Assembly: GCF_009193295.2 (NCBI RefSeq)
Contig: NZ_CP059973.1
Span: 4,340,001 to 4,404,000, forward strand
Direction of reading: 5' to 3'
Source: Bacteroides luhongzhouii
Lineage (GTDB): Bacteria; Bacteroidota; Bacteroidia; Bacteroidales; Bacteroidaceae
DNA: 64,000 nt
The stretch's first letter is position 1. Each line of letters starts with the position of its first letter. This document shows, piece by piece, positions 1 to 9,059 of this stretch. The position numbers and the translations under genes were made by a program. The notes below the pieces were generated by a model that worked only from the letters and a program-made list of their open reading frames with translations, ran no database searches and was not told where the DNA came from.

Positions 1-2
1 CA

Positions 3-1475
3 GAAATATTACCGAACAGTTTTCATCGGCTGGCACATTTGCAATTTGTTCCAGCCATCCTTTCACTAAGTATAGGTATCTTATTATTTCTCATTGCGTT
101 AACGCTCTTGTTTGGACGCGTTTATTGTTCCACAATTTGCCCTATGGGTATTTTGCAGGATGTCATTGCACGCATTTCAAAAGCAACAGGGAAAAAGAAA
201 AAAAGATATAGTTACAGTCCCGCAAAAAACAAATTGCGTTGGGGCATACTCGGACTGACAGTAATCGGGTTTCTATGCGGATTTACATTTGTTGTAGGCC
301 TGCTCGATCCATACAGCGCGTATGGACGTGTGGTAGTGCATATATTCAAACCTATCTACATGTTGGGGAATAATCTGTTGGAATCCGTCTTTTCCAAGTT
401 CGACAATTATACGTTTTATCAGGTAGATACCTCTGTTTTAAGCATTTCTTCTCTTTTCATTGCTGTTATCACTCTTGCAGTTATTTTTGTAATGGCATGG
501 AAACACGGACGGACATGGTGCAATACGGTTTGTCCCGTAGGAACAGTATTGGGATTATTGAGCCGCTTTTCATTATTTAAGGTCCGCATTGATACTGCGA
601 AATGTAATGGATGCGGGCTTTGTGCTACCAAATGCAAAGCCTCCTGCATCAATAGTAAGGAACATGCCATTGATTATAGCCGTTGTGTAGATTGTTTCGA
701 CTGTCTGGAAGCATGCAAGCAAAAGGCATTGGTCTACAACCCTTCTTTAAAGAAACAACAAACAAACGTAGAAGCCCCTACGCCATCATCACCGGACACG
801 GATTCATCCAAACGCCGCTTTTTGGTTGCCGGTCTTGTTACTGCCGGGGCTACTCCCAAACTCCTGTCCCAAGCCAAAGAATCCGTTGCAAGATTAGAAG
901 GCAAGAAGGCATACAAAAAAGAGAATCCAATCACTCCTCCGGGCTCTATCAGTCGGGAACACTTTCAACAGCAATGTACATCCTGTCATCTTTGTGTCAG
1001 CAAATGCCCCTCTCATGTTCTGCAACCTGCTTTTATGGAGTATGGTTTGGCAGGCATAATGCAGCCGACCGTTAGTTTTGAGAAAGGATTTTGTAATTTT
1101 GACTGTACTGTTTGCGGAGACGTTTGTCCCAATGGAGCAATTCTTCCCATAAGTGTAGAGCAAAAACATCTTACACAAATGGGATATGTTGTTTTTATCG
1201 AGGAAAATTGCATCGTTTATACTGATGGAACCAGTTGCGGAGCGTGCTCCGAGCACTGTCCTACACAGGCTGTGGCAATGGTACCATATAAAGACGGATT
1301 AACGATCCCTCATGTAAACAAAGAAATATGCGTAGGTTGTGGAGGATGTGAATATGTTTGTCCTGCCCGTCCATTCCGCGCTATCTATATTGAAGGAAAT
1401 CCAGTGCAAAAAGAAGCAAAACCTTTTAAAGAAAGCGAAGAACATAAAGTGGAGATAGACGATTTCGGATTCTAA
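3..1475 (+). CDS. NapH/NapG-like polyferredoxin membrane protein (5' end outside window)
   Basis: The reading frame is open to the left edge, so the true start lies upstream. The N-terminal part is NapH/CcoG-like: three hydrophobic segments and two CxxxCP motifs (YCSTICP, WCNTVCP). A cytoplasmic ferredoxin part follows with CxxCxxCxxxC clusters (CNGCGLCATKC, CVDCFDCLEAC). A Tat-like stretch (SKRRFLVAG, near base 807) and a hydrophobic helix then lead into further clusters (CTSCHLCVSKC, CTVCGDVC, CGACSEHC, CVGCGGCEYVC), as in NapG/MauM proteins. It therefore looks like a NapH-NapG fusion passing electrons between the quinone pool or membrane and an extracytoplasmic partner. The redox partner is not visible in this window. 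Family assignment is firm; the physiological role is inferred. Confidence 0.85.
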   Translation, partial: EILPNSFHRLAHLQFVPAILSLSIGILLFLIALTLLFGRVYCSTICPMGILQDVIARISKATGKKKKRYSYSPAKNKLRWGILGLTVIGFLCGFTFVVGLLDPYSAYGRVVVHIFKPIYMLGNNLLESVFSKFDNYTFYQVDTSVLSISSLFIAVITLAVIFVMAWKHGRTWCNTVCPVGTVLGLLSRFSLFKVRIDTAKCNGCGLCATKCKASCINSKEHAIDYSRCVDCFDCLEACKQKALVYNPSLKKQQTNVEAPTPSSPDTDSSKRRFLVAGLVTAGATPKLLSQAKESVARLEGKKAYKKENPITPPGSISREHFQQQCTSCHLCVSKCPSHVLQPAFMEYGLAGIMQPTVSFEKGFCNFDCTVCGDVCPNGAILPISVEQKHLTQMGYVVFIEENCIVYTDGTSCGACSEHCPTQAVAMVPYKDGLTIPHVNKEICVGCGGCEYVCPARPFRAIYIEGNPVQKEAKPFKESEEHKVEIDDFGF

Positions 1476-1538
1476 TCAGTACACAGTACTGGTGTAAAAG
1501 ATTCCATCCGTATATTTGCGCTCTATTGTGGTATATTT

Positions 1539-1596
1539 AAATGCGGATAACAAAACTTTATACTTACGCAATTAAAGTTCCATGTTATCCGCATTT
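1539..1596. terminator. Long two-part hairpin after the polyferredoxin gene
   Basis: A 14-bp outer stem (AAATGCGGATAACA at 1539-1552 with its complement at 1583-1596) encloses a 7-bp inner stem (AACTTTA 1554-1560 / TAAAGTT 1573-1579). It lies about 65 bp after the stop codon and is AT-rich on both sides, so it is probably a terminator or 3' stabiliser. The T-run is weak. Confidence 0.5.
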
Positions 1597-1715
1597 ATTG
1601 TGTTCTATGGATAACAAAAAACTGCTTATGACGTTCTCTTAAAAAAACTATTCATTATATTCCTCCTACTTTCAATAAATTCACTAAATTCGTGGCGAAC
1701 TAAAGAAAGCAACTC

Positions 1716-2522
1716 ATGGAGGTATTCACAAATAACAGGAATAGCCGGAAATATCAGATTGGCTATGCACTAAGCGGAGGATTTATTAAAGGATTTGCCC
1801 ATTTGGGAGTTATGCAAGCTCTTTTAGAGCATGATATTAAACCGGAAATCATCTCCGGAGTAAGCGCAGGAGCACTTGCCGGTGTCTTTTATGCAGATGG
1901 CAACGAACCCCACAAAGTACTTGATTATTTCTCCGGACATAAATTCCAGGATTTAACCAAACTGGTAATTCCTAAAAAAGGATTATTTGACCTTTGTGAA
2001 TTTATAGACTTTCTCCGAACCAACGTTAAAGCAAAAAACTTGGAAGATTTACAACTTCCTCTGATTATCACAGCAACCGACCTCGATCATGGACGCATGG
2101 TTCACTTTCACCGGGGTAGCATAGCTGAACGGGTTGCTGCTTCTTGTTGTATGCCTGTTATGTTCGCACCAGTCAATATAGATGGCACTAACTATGTTGA
2201 TGGAGGATTGATGATGAATCTTCCCGTATCTACCCTGCGTAGAGTGTGCAATAAGGTGGTGGCTGTCAACGTAAGCCCCATCATGGCACAGGACTACAAA
2301 ATGAATATTGTAAGCATTGCTATGCGTTCATTCCATTTTATGTTCCGCGCCAATACTTTTCCAGAAAGAGAAAAGTGTGATTTATTAATCGAGCCATACA
2401 ATCTATACGGATATAGCAATACCGAACTGGAGAAAGCAGAAGAAATCTTCGGACAGGGATATAATACAGCAAATGAAGTACTTAATCAACTGTTGGAAGA
2501 AAAAGGGAAAATATGGAAATAA
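1716..2522 (+). CDS. Patatin-like phospholipase (RssA type)
   Basis: A 268-residue single-domain patatin protein. The glycine-rich oxyanion loop (ALSGGFIKGFAHLG, about residues 18-31), the nucleophile elbow GVSAG (about 43-47) and the Asp of the dyad in VDGGL (about 156-160) are all present, so a Ser-Asp acyl hydrolase is expected. No signal peptide is seen, so it is probably cytoplasmic and acts on acyl lipids; the natural substrate is unknown. The 3' end overlaps the following amylase gene by 10 bases, which suggests co-transcription and translational coupling. Length is normal for the RssA/YchK-like branch. Confidence 0.9.
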   Translation: MEVFTNNRNSRKYQIGYALSGGFIKGFAHLGVMQALLEHDIKPEIISGVSAGALAGVFYADGNEPHKVLDYFSGHKFQDLTKLVIPKKGLFDLCEFIDFLRTNVKAKNLEDLQLPLIITATDLDHGRMVHFHRGSIAERVAASCCMPVMFAPVNIDGTNYVDGGLMMNLPVSTLRRVCNKVVAVNVSPIMAQDYKMNIVSIAMRSFHFMFRANTFPEREKCDLLIEPYNLYGYSNTELEKAEEIFGQGYNTANEVLNQLLEEKGKIWK

Positions 2523-4273
2523 CCTCCTATCCATCGGAAAAAAGAATGAATACGAATATTAATAATCTACTCTATATGAATGACGAAAATAAAATAATTA
2601 TCTATCAAGTGTTCACCCGCCTGTTTGGAAATAACAACAACCACTGCGTCTACAATGGAGACATTGCCACCAACGGCTGTGGGAAAATGGCTGATTTCAC
2701 GCTCAAGGCACTTGGTGAAATCAAAAAGCTAGGTACTACGCATATATGGTATACAGGCATCATCGAACATGCCACTCAAACGGATTATCGCCGTTATAAC
2801 ATCAGTCCGGATCATCCTGCCATTGTGAAAGGAAAAGCTGGCTCTCCCTATGCCATCAAGGATTATTATGATGTAGATCCTGACTTGGCCAACGACGTAC
2901 AAGGACGTATGAAAGAATTTGAGAACCTGGTACACCGTACACATCGCGCAGGTCTGAAAGTGATTATAGATTTTGTACCTAATCACGTAGCACGCCAATA
3001 CCATTCGGACGCACAGCCCGACGGTACGACGGAATTGGGGGCTAACGATGACCCCAGTCAATCTTTCAGTCCATACAATAATTTCTATTATATTCCGCAA
3101 GCGGAACTTCGTGCCCAGTTCGATATGAAAAACGGCGCAGCAGAGCCTTACCGGGAATTTCCGGCTAAAGCTACCGGTAACAATCGTTTTGACGCTACGC
3201 CCAATATCACCGACTGGTATGAAACGGTGAAATTAAATTATGGAGTGGATTATCAGAATGGCGGTACCTGCCACTTCTCCCCGACTCCGGACACTTGGAT
3301 AAAGATGCTGGACATTCTTCTTTTCTGGGCATCAAAGAACATTGACGGTTTCCGTTGTGACATGGCAGAAATGGTTCCCGTTGAATTTTGGGAATGGGTT
3401 ATTCCTCAAGTAAAAGAGGTTTATCCTGAAATACTTTTCATCGCAGAAGTCTATAATCCCAGTGAATATCGTAATTATCTGTTCCGTGGCAAGTTTGACT
3501 ATCTATATGATAAGGTAGGACTGTATGATACGCTGCGGAACGTAGCCTGCGGATATGAATCTGCCGCCGCAATCACTCATTGCTGGCAAAGCCTGAATGG
3601 AATAGAGAAAAAAATGCTCAACTTCCTGGAGAACCACGATGAGCAACGTATCGCGTCTGATTTCTTTGCCGGTAACCCGCGTAAAGGGATTCCCGCACTA
3701 ATCGTTTCTGCTTGCATGAACACCAATCCTATGATGATCTATTTCGGTCAGGAGTTCGGAGAGCTGGGCATGGATAGCGAAGGATTCAGCGGAAGAGACG
3801 GACGGACTACTATATTTGATTATTGGAGTGTAGATACTATACGTCGTTGGCGAAACGGAGGTAAATTTGACGGGAAAATGCTTACTGAAGAGCATAAGCA
3901 CCTCTACTCTATCTATCAAAAAGTACTGACGCTTTGCAACGAAGAGCAGGCAATCAAAAAGGGGGTATTCTTTGACTTAATGTATGCCAATATAAACGGA
4001 TGGCGTTTCAATGAGCAGAAGCAATATACTTTTATGCGGAAATATAAAAACGAGATTCTGTTTTTCGTTATCAATTTCGACAGTCAACTGGTAGATGTTG
4101 CCATCAACGTGCCTTCACATGCCTTCGACTTTTTACAGATTCCTCAAATGGAATCTTATCAGGCTATCGATTTGATGACTGGCGCTAAAGAAGAAATCTG
4201 CTTATTACCTTATAAACCGACAGATGTTTCGGTCGGAGGTTATAACGGAAAAATTTTAAAAATTACTTTTTAA
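2513..4273 (+). CDS. GH13 alpha-amylase family glycoside hydrolase
   Basis: A 586-residue alpha-amylase-fold protein. Conserved GH13 regions are readable: VIIDFVPNH (region I), DGFRCDMAE with the nucleophile Asp (region II), ILFIAEVYNP with the acid/base Glu (region III) and FLENHDEQR with the transition-state Asp (region IV). A C-terminal beta domain follows. No signal peptide is evident, so a cytoplasmic role on glycogen or imported maltodextrin is likely, in keeping with glgB a short way downstream on the other strand. The start overlaps the patatin gene; a second in-frame ATG 11 codons later (MNTNIN, 2546) is an alternative. Exact specificity cannot be read from the sequence. Confidence 0.9.
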   Translation: MEITSYPSEKRMNTNINNLLYMNDENKIIIYQVFTRLFGNNNNHCVYNGDIATNGCGKMADFTLKALGEIKKLGTTHIWYTGIIEHATQTDYRRYNISPDHPAIVKGKAGSPYAIKDYYDVDPDLANDVQGRMKEFENLVHRTHRAGLKVIIDFVPNHVARQYHSDAQPDGTTELGANDDPSQSFSPYNNFYYIPQAELRAQFDMKNGAAEPYREFPAKATGNNRFDATPNITDWYETVKLNYGVDYQNGGTCHFSPTPDTWIKMLDILLFWASKNIDGFRCDMAEMVPVEFWEWVIPQVKEVYPEILFIAEVYNPSEYRNYLFRGKFDYLYDKVGLYDTLRNVACGYESAAAITHCWQSLNGIEKKMLNFLENHDEQRIASDFFAGNPRKGIPALIVSACMNTNPMMIYFGQEFGELGMDSEGFSGRDGRTTIFDYWSVDTIRRWRNGGKFDGKMLTEEHKHLYSIYQKVLTLCNEEQAIKKGVFFDLMYANINGWRFNEQKQYTFMRKYKNEILFFVINFDSQLVDVAINVPSHAFDFLQIPQMESYQAIDLMTGAKEEICLLPYKPTDVSVGGYNGKILKITF

Positions 4274-4308
4274 GTAAAAAGACTAAGAACCGCATACCCC
4301 TTACCCTT

Positions 4309-4333
4309 CGGGCACTTCATCTAGAAATGCCCG
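4309..4333. terminator. Hairpin after the amylase gene
   Basis: A six-base GC-rich stem (CGGGCA 4309-4314 / TGCCCG 4328-4333) about 35 bp past the amylase stop is followed by an AT-rich stretch. It is a plausible weak terminator. Confidence 0.4.
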
Positions 4334-4416
4334 GAGGATTATTTTATGTATGTTGCCCAAACAAATATTCTCAAAGGCTGTTTAGTTAGATAACTAATCC
4401 TCTAAACTCAAAGCTT

Positions 4417-4905
4417 ATGAAGAAATTTATGATTTGTGCAATCACGCTGTTTTTGCTATTATCTACATCTGTCTTTGGAGATACCCCTCCCGGCAATGTA
4501 CAGGCAACCTTCAAAAAAATGTATCCCAAAGCAAATAGCATCGCCTGGTCACAAGATGACGGGTATTATTGTGCCAATTTTGTAATGAACGGATTTACTA
4601 AAAATGTGTGGTTTAACGTCCGAGGACAATGGGTGATGACGCAGACTGATCTTGTTAGCCTTGATCGTCTGTCACCGGCAGTCTATAATGCTTTTGTATC
4701 CGGGGCATATGCAAATTGGGTGGTAGATAATGTGACAATGGTAGAGTTTCCCAAATGGCAGGCTATTATTGTAATTAAAGTAGGACAAGATAACGTTGAC
4801 ATTAAATATCAGTTATTCTATACTCCACAAGGAGTATTACTGAAAACACGCAACGTGAGTGATATGTATGATATTCTCGGACCAAGTACCTTTTTGGTAA
4901 ACTAG
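4417..4905 (+). CDS. Secreted PepSY-like (DUF2874-type) protein
   Basis: A 162-residue protein with a clear Sec signal peptide (MKKFMICAITLFLLLSTSVFG, cleavage near residue 21-22). The mature part has two repeats of the PepSY-like pattern common in Bacteroides: a helix and strand with 'FKKMYPKANSIAWSQDDGYYCANF' character, then 'VDNVTMVEFPKWQAIIVIKV'. Small periplasmic proteins of this type are abundant in Bacteroidetes and may bind or inhibit other proteins; no enzymatic residues are seen. It is a single gene with its own terminator downstream. Family call is moderately sure, function unknown. Confidence 0.75.
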   Translation: MKKFMICAITLFLLLSTSVFGDTPPGNVQATFKKMYPKANSIAWSQDDGYYCANFVMNGFTKNVWFNVRGQWVMTQTDLVSLDRLSPAVYNAFVSGAYANWVVDNVTMVEFPKWQAIIVIKVGQDNVDIKYQLFYTPQGVLLKTRNVSDMYDILGPSTFLVN

Positions 4906-4934
4906 AATTAAATCATTTAATGCGCAATATAAAT

Positions 4935-4980
4935 AAGAAAGCCCCCGCAGATATACAATGATATTTGCGGGGACTTTCTT
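4935..4980. terminator. Bidirectional terminator between the PepSY-like gene and glgB
   Basis: A long stem (AAGAAAGCCCCCGCA... paired with ...TGCGGGGACTTTCTT) with flanking A and T tracts lies between convergent genes, so it can stop transcription from both sides. Confidence 0.85.
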
Positions 4981-4995
4981 ATTTTAAAAATAAAA

Positions 4996-7008
4996 TTATT
5001 TCTTCTTTCTAAGCACTACAGCGGTACGGGCAGGAATGTAGAGTTTCAGCCACTCTTTCTTCTCCTTACTGTACAGCGGGTCGGCAATAGTGAAATGCAC
5101 TACAGAATCATCTGCCAAACCGTTTCCTCCAAATGCAACGTCATCCGTATTCAATATTACTTCATAGGCTCCCGGAGTTACCAGGAATCCATAATCGGTA
5201 AATGACTGTTTCGGATTAAAGTTAAAGACAAATATAAGGTCTTTACGTCCGTATGCCAATACCTGATCGCCATCATTATGCCATATTTCCTGAACAGGTG
5301 TTGCCTGGAAGTCTTTCACGCTCTTGAGAACTTTCAGCATATCCTTATCAAAATCACCCATATAATGATAGGTCAGATTCTTGTTGTCTACCAAATTCCA
5401 TTGGCGACGGGCATATTTACATGACCATCCGTTACCTTCACGTGGGAAGTCAATCCATTCGGGATGCCCGAATTCATTTCCCATAAAGTTCAGATACCCC
5501 CCGTTGATGGTTGAAGAGGTCAATAAACGAATCATCTTGTGCAAAGCGATACCACGATTGACAACATAATTTTCATCTCCCTTTTGCATATGCCAGTACA
5601 TATCAGCATCAATCAAACGGAAGATAATTGTCTTGTCTCCCACTAATGCCTGGTCATGGCTTTCTGCATACGAAATGGTCTTTTCATCCTGACGACGGTT
5701 GGTTACTTCCCAGAACATGCTGGAAGGTTTCCAGTCTTCATCAATCTTTTCTTTGATTGTCTTGATCCAATAGTCCGGAATGTTCATCGCCATACGATAA
5801 TCGAAACCGTAACCGCCATCTTCTACTTTTGCAGCCAGCCCCGGCATACCGGAAACTTCTTCCGCAATGGTTATCGCTTTCGGATTTACCTGATGAATCA
5901 CTTCATTAGCCAATGTCAGATAACAAATCGCATTATCATCCTGATAACCGTTGAAATAATCTCCGTAGTTACAGAAGGCTTCACCCAAACCGTGACTATA
6001 ATATAGCATAGAAGTTACTCCGTCAAAACGGAAACCGTCAAATTTATATTCTTCCAGCCAGTACTTGCAGTTAGACAACAGGAAGTGAATCACTTCGTTC
6101 TTGCCATAATCGAAGCATAGAGAATCCCAAGCCGGATGTTCGCGACGAACGCCCGGATAGAAATACTGATTCGGATCACCGGCAAAGTTTCCTAATCCTT
6201 CTACTTCATTCTTCACTGCATGCGAATGAACGATGTCCATAATCACAGCAATTCCCATCTCATGAGCGGCATCGATTAATGCTTTCAATTCATCGGGAGT
6301 ACCAAAACGGGAAGAAGCAGCAAAAAAGCTGGATACATGATAGCCGAAACTTCCATAATAAGGATGTTCCTGAATGGCCATTATCTGGATACAGTTATAC
6401 CCTTCTTCAGCAACACGGGGAAGTATTTTCTCGCGGAATTCATTATAAGTACCCACTTTTTCCTCCTGCTGCGCCATTCCAATATGACATTCATAAATCA
6501 ACAGTGGATTCGTGTCGGGCTTGAATGTTTTCTTTTTAAATTTATAGGGTTTCTCCGGGGCCCAGACTTGCGCACTGAATATCTTGGTCTGTTCATCCTG
6601 CACCACACGTGTAGCCCATGCAGGAATACGCTCGCCTTGCCCACCTTCCCAGTATACATTCAGCTTGTAGAGATCGCCATGACGGATAGCATCCGCCGGC
6701 AGGTTAATTTCCCAATTGCCATTCTTTTGTTTTTTCAGCTTGTAGGCTGCTTTTTCCTCCCAGTTATTAAATGTACCCACCATATAAATATGAGTAGCAT
6801 TGGGTGCCCATTCACGGAAAGTCCACCCCTTATCGGTGCGATGCAATCCAAAATAAAGATACCCCGATGCAAAATCTGAAAGGGTTTGTTTTCCTTTATT
6901 CGTCAATTCAGCTTCCTTGTCTAATACACGCTGATGACGCCCGGTAATAGCACCGGCAAAAGGTTCCAGCCAAGGATCGTTTTTTATGAGATTAAGTGTC
7001 TTTTCCAT
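4996..7008 (-). CDS. glgB: 1,4-alpha-glucan branching enzyme
   Basis: A 670-residue GH13 branching enzyme of the eukaryote-like (GH13_8) size class. An N-terminal CBM48-type beta-sandwich (about residues 60-150, with FREWAPNATHIYMVGTFNNWE) precedes the barrel. Catalytic regions are seen: VIMDIVHSHA, DGFRFDGVTSMLYYSHG (nucleophile Asp), ITIAEEVSGMPGL (acid/base Glu) and YAESHDQALVGD. It forms alpha-1,6 branches in glycogen by cutting and moving alpha-1,4 chains in the cytoplasm. It is the last gene of a minus-strand group with the YhcH-like and DUF2461 genes, 18 bp from the former. Confidence 0.95.
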   Translation of the reverse strand: MEKTLNLIKNDPWLEPFAGAITGRHQRVLDKEAELTNKGKQTLSDFASGYLYFGLHRTDKGWTFREWAPNATHIYMVGTFNNWEEKAAYKLKKQKNGNWEINLPADAIRHGDLYKLNVYWEGGQGERIPAWATRVVQDEQTKIFSAQVWAPEKPYKFKKKTFKPDTNPLLIYECHIGMAQQEEKVGTYNEFREKILPRVAEEGYNCIQIMAIQEHPYYGSFGYHVSSFFAASSRFGTPDELKALIDAAHEMGIAVIMDIVHSHAVKNEVEGLGNFAGDPNQYFYPGVRREHPAWDSLCFDYGKNEVIHFLLSNCKYWLEEYKFDGFRFDGVTSMLYYSHGLGEAFCNYGDYFNGYQDDNAICYLTLANEVIHQVNPKAITIAEEVSGMPGLAAKVEDGGYGFDYRMAMNIPDYWIKTIKEKIDEDWKPSSMFWEVTNRRQDEKTISYAESHDQALVGDKTIIFRLIDADMYWHMQKGDENYVVNRGIALHKMIRLLTSSTINGGYLNFMGNEFGHPEWIDFPREGNGWSCKYARRQWNLVDNKNLTYHYMGDFDKDMLKVLKSVKDFQATPVQEIWHNDGDQVLAYGRKDLIFVFNFNPKQSFTDYGFLVTPGAYEVILNTDDVAFGGNGLADDSVVHFTIADPLYSKEKKEWLKLYIPARTAVVLRKKK

Positions 7009-7026
7009 ATCAGAATTGAATTAGGA

Positions 7027-7473
7027 TTATGCTTTTACTTTTACGATTACTTTTTTCACACCATCCGGAGTGATGCCGGGAGCATGACCGTCTTGCGGGA
7101 AGAAGATAGCAAACATTCCCGGTTTTACGGTAACGTATGTCTCTGCCAATCCTTCAAAGAAAGTAATGTCCTTTTCTGCGTTATAAGGCGCATCTGCCGG
7201 AACACAATCTTTAGCAGCAGTATACCCCATAATTTCTGTTCCCGACAACGGGATTTGAATATCAATAAATTCGTTATGAGTTTCCAGTTTGGCTTCCTCT
7301 TTTGTTTTAGGTTTGGTTTGTGCGATATTCACAAACAGATCTTTCCCCTTCAGTTCTGTCTTACCAATTTCCATGGCTTGGAGGTCATGAGACTTCAAGA
7401 AGTCAATGGCTTGTGCAAACAAAGAATTTAAAGACGCATATTTCTCCAGATTTTCTAAAGTATCTACTACCAT
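7027..7473 (-). CDS. YhcH/YjgK/YiaL family protein (DUF386)
   Basis: A 148-residue protein with the single-domain cupin-like fold of the YhcH/YjgK/YiaL family. The pattern is visible as ETHNEFIDIQIPLSGTEIMGY, FFEGLAETYVTVKPGMFAIFFPQDGHAPG and the final KKVIVKV strand; the His and Glu residues there usually form a metal site. Members are often linked to sugar-acid or sialic-acid metabolism, but no such genes are next to it, so no substrate is assigned. It ends 18 bp before glgB and starts 37 bp after the DUF2461 gene, so the three are probably one transcript. Confidence 0.85.
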   Translation of the reverse strand: MVVDTLENLEKYASLNSLFAQAIDFLKSHDLQAMEIGKTELKGKDLFVNIAQTKPKTKEEAKLETHNEFIDIQIPLSGTEIMGYTAAKDCVPADAPYNAEKDITFFEGLAETYVTVKPGMFAIFFPQDGHAPGITPDGVKKVIVKVKA

Positions 7474-7510
7474 ATGAGTTAAATTTTAAAGTTTATATTC
7501 TAGGCATTAT

Positions 7511-8185
7511 TTATTCAAAATCATCAATCGTATAATTCATAAAATCGGCAAACCGTTTGAACTGGCGGAACGCTTTGTCTATCTGTTCCAACATATCCGG
7601 CTGGGTAAAGAAGTCATCAGGAACATTATAAGAACAAACATACTCTTTACATTTCAAATAATCGACGTATTTGAAGTCTTTTGGGAAGCCTTTCGGAGCT
7701 GTTTTCAGAAAATCCTCCCCTATTACCGGGAAGTATTTCTTAAATTCCGGATCTTCTACGATCGCAACAAATTCTTCGATATTGTCATAAATAGATTGTC
7801 TCACTGCTTTCAGGATATTGGAAGGCAGACACAAGCTTCCTCCGGCAAGCATCGAACCATCCGGCTGCAAGTGTACATAATATCCACAATGGTCAGATTT
7901 CTTTCCTTTGGCATTGATATAACCGCCGAAATGTATTTTATAAGGTGTTTTATCCGCAGAGAAGCGGGTATCCCGGTAAATACGATAAGTACAGTCTTTG
8001 GGTTGAATTCCCCGGATAGTCTCATCAAACAGGGAAATGCGGGCAATCACTGTTGCCAAAAAGTTGTCGAACTCAGCACGGGCTGTTTCATATTCTGCCT
8101 TGTGCTCATTAAACCACTCACGATTATTATTCGCGGAAAGATCTTTTAAAAACTGAAAGATAACGGGTATGTTCATCTTTATCAT
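7511..8185 (-). CDS. DUF2461 / TIGR02453 family protein
   Basis: A 224-residue protein recognisable from its start (FLKDLSANNNREWFNEHKAEYE) and the central YRIYRDTRFSADKTPYKIHFGGYI block, both typical of TIGR02453. The family has no established biochemical function; it has a predominantly alpha/beta soluble fold with no signal or membrane segment. A second possible start (Met at residue 4) is equally credible. It is the first gene of the group leading to glgB, with a promoter-like element upstream at 8203-8210. Confidence 0.85.
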   Translation of the reverse strand: MIKMNIPVIFQFLKDLSANNNREWFNEHKAEYETARAEFDNFLATVIARISLFDETIRGIQPKDCTYRIYRDTRFSADKTPYKIHFGGYINAKGKKSDHCGYYVHLQPDGSMLAGGSLCLPSNILKAVRQSIYDNIEEFVAIVEDPEFKKYFPVIGEDFLKTAPKGFPKDFKYVDYLKCKEYVCSYNVPDDFFTQPDMLEQIDKAFRQFKRFADFMNYTIDDFE

Positions 8186-8202
8186 TTTCTATTATTACTC
8201 TA

Positions 8203-8210
8203 CAAACGTA
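8203..8210 (-). promoter_or_regulatory. Bacteroides -7 element (TACGTTTG) for the DUF2461-glgB group
   Basis: Read on the minus strand it matches TAnnTTTG and lies 18 bp before the gene start. No clear -33 TTTG is visible. Confidence 0.5.
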
Positions 8211-8258
8211 CAAATTTTATTTCATATAAACTACAAAAGGGGGTAAAAGGACATAAAA

Positions 8259-8288
8259 AAAGCATCGGCCTGGTAAAACCGATGCTTT
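8259..8288 (-). terminator. Terminator of the pabB-pabC operon
   Basis: A 10-bp stem (AAAGCATCGG / CCGATGCTTT) with an A-run on its left, which is a T-run on the minus strand. It lies about 175 bp past the pabC stop. The stretch 8289-8462 between them holds no gene that I can see. Confidence 0.75.
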
Positions 8289-8462
8289 AACACATTTATC
8301 AAAAAAACAGACTCTTCTGTCTCTGACGTACTTTAGCTTTCACAAGTGGAGTACAATCTCTTTAATTAATCTTATATCTAATACTATGAAAAACACATAA
8401 ATATAACAGTACAAAAGTGACATTTGTTCAGCAATACTCTGTATATTTCAGTTAATTATCGT

Positions 8463-9059
8463 TTATAGAATGAAATGTTCCTCATTTACAGGCAATACAA
8501 TACGCTCCCAGTCAATCATGGCGTTGAATAACATGATATGTGAATAGTCATTTAAATGTACTTGCGCAATGTCTTTCTCAACAATCAATTGCTTATTCAG
8601 AAGTTCCGCCCGCTTCGTTCCCCGGAGTAACGGATGAGCCGGAGTAAACCATGTACGACCGTCATAGAGGGCGATATTGGCTATAGAAGTATCTGTCAGA
8701 TAGCCGTCTTTCACGATTAAAATATCATCTGCCATTCCTCTTTGGGCATATAAAGCGTTCAATTCTCCGCGATGTGTGCTTTTGTAAGTGTAATTAATGG
8801 TATCGGATTCTATCAGATGCAAAGAGGACACTTGCCGCATCTGATAAGGAGCATACGTGACTTCTTCTACTTCTTTTCCATACACAATCCGGCATTTATG
8901 AATCCCGTTTAAAACCGGTGGCGATATATACTCACTCAAATCAAGCGGAACACTATCTTTCCAAAAGACCGCACGGGTTCTATTGAAACGCTCTGTGTGA
9001 TAATCAAGATTATAAATCTGTCCATCCTCTATCCGGATAGTCTCAATAAATGGGTACAT
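8463..9059 (-). CDS. pabC: Class IV aminotransferase, probable aminodeoxychorismate lyase
   Basis: A 198-residue fold-type IV PLP enzyme, short for the family. Readable landmarks are the N-terminal 'YPFIETIRIEDGQIYNLDYHTERFNRTR', the PLP lysine in TYKSTHRGELN, and the cofactor-loop 'DTSIANIALYDGRTWFTP..PLLRGTKR'. It should eliminate pyruvate from 4-amino-4-deoxychorismate to give p-aminobenzoate for folate. It overlaps the 3' end of pabB by 17 bases, which supports the assignment over a branched-chain or D-amino-acid aminotransferase. Shorter than E. coli PabC but all key blocks are present. Confidence 0.85.
   Translation of the reverse strand: MYPFIETIRIEDGQIYNLDYHTERFNRTRAVFWKDSVPLDLSEYISPPVLNGIHKCRIVYGKEVEEVTYAPYQMRQVSSLHLIESDTINYTYKSTHRGELNALYAQRGMADDILIVKDGYLTDTSIANIALYDGRTWFTPAHPLLRGTKRAELLNKQLIVEKDIAQVHLNDYSHIMLFNAMIDWERIVLPVNEEHFIL

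Noticed and set aside
6337..6879. Long plus-strand ORF of 180 codons
   Set aside because: It lies entirely antisense to glgB, lacks a recognisable domain and has no upstream signals. The same holds for the other antisense frames in glgB, the MORN gene, the double kinase and fhs.
8289..8462. Possible small RNA between pabC and its terminator
   Set aside because: No promoter element of the Bacteroides type was found on either strand, so it is best read as the 3' untranslated end of pabC.
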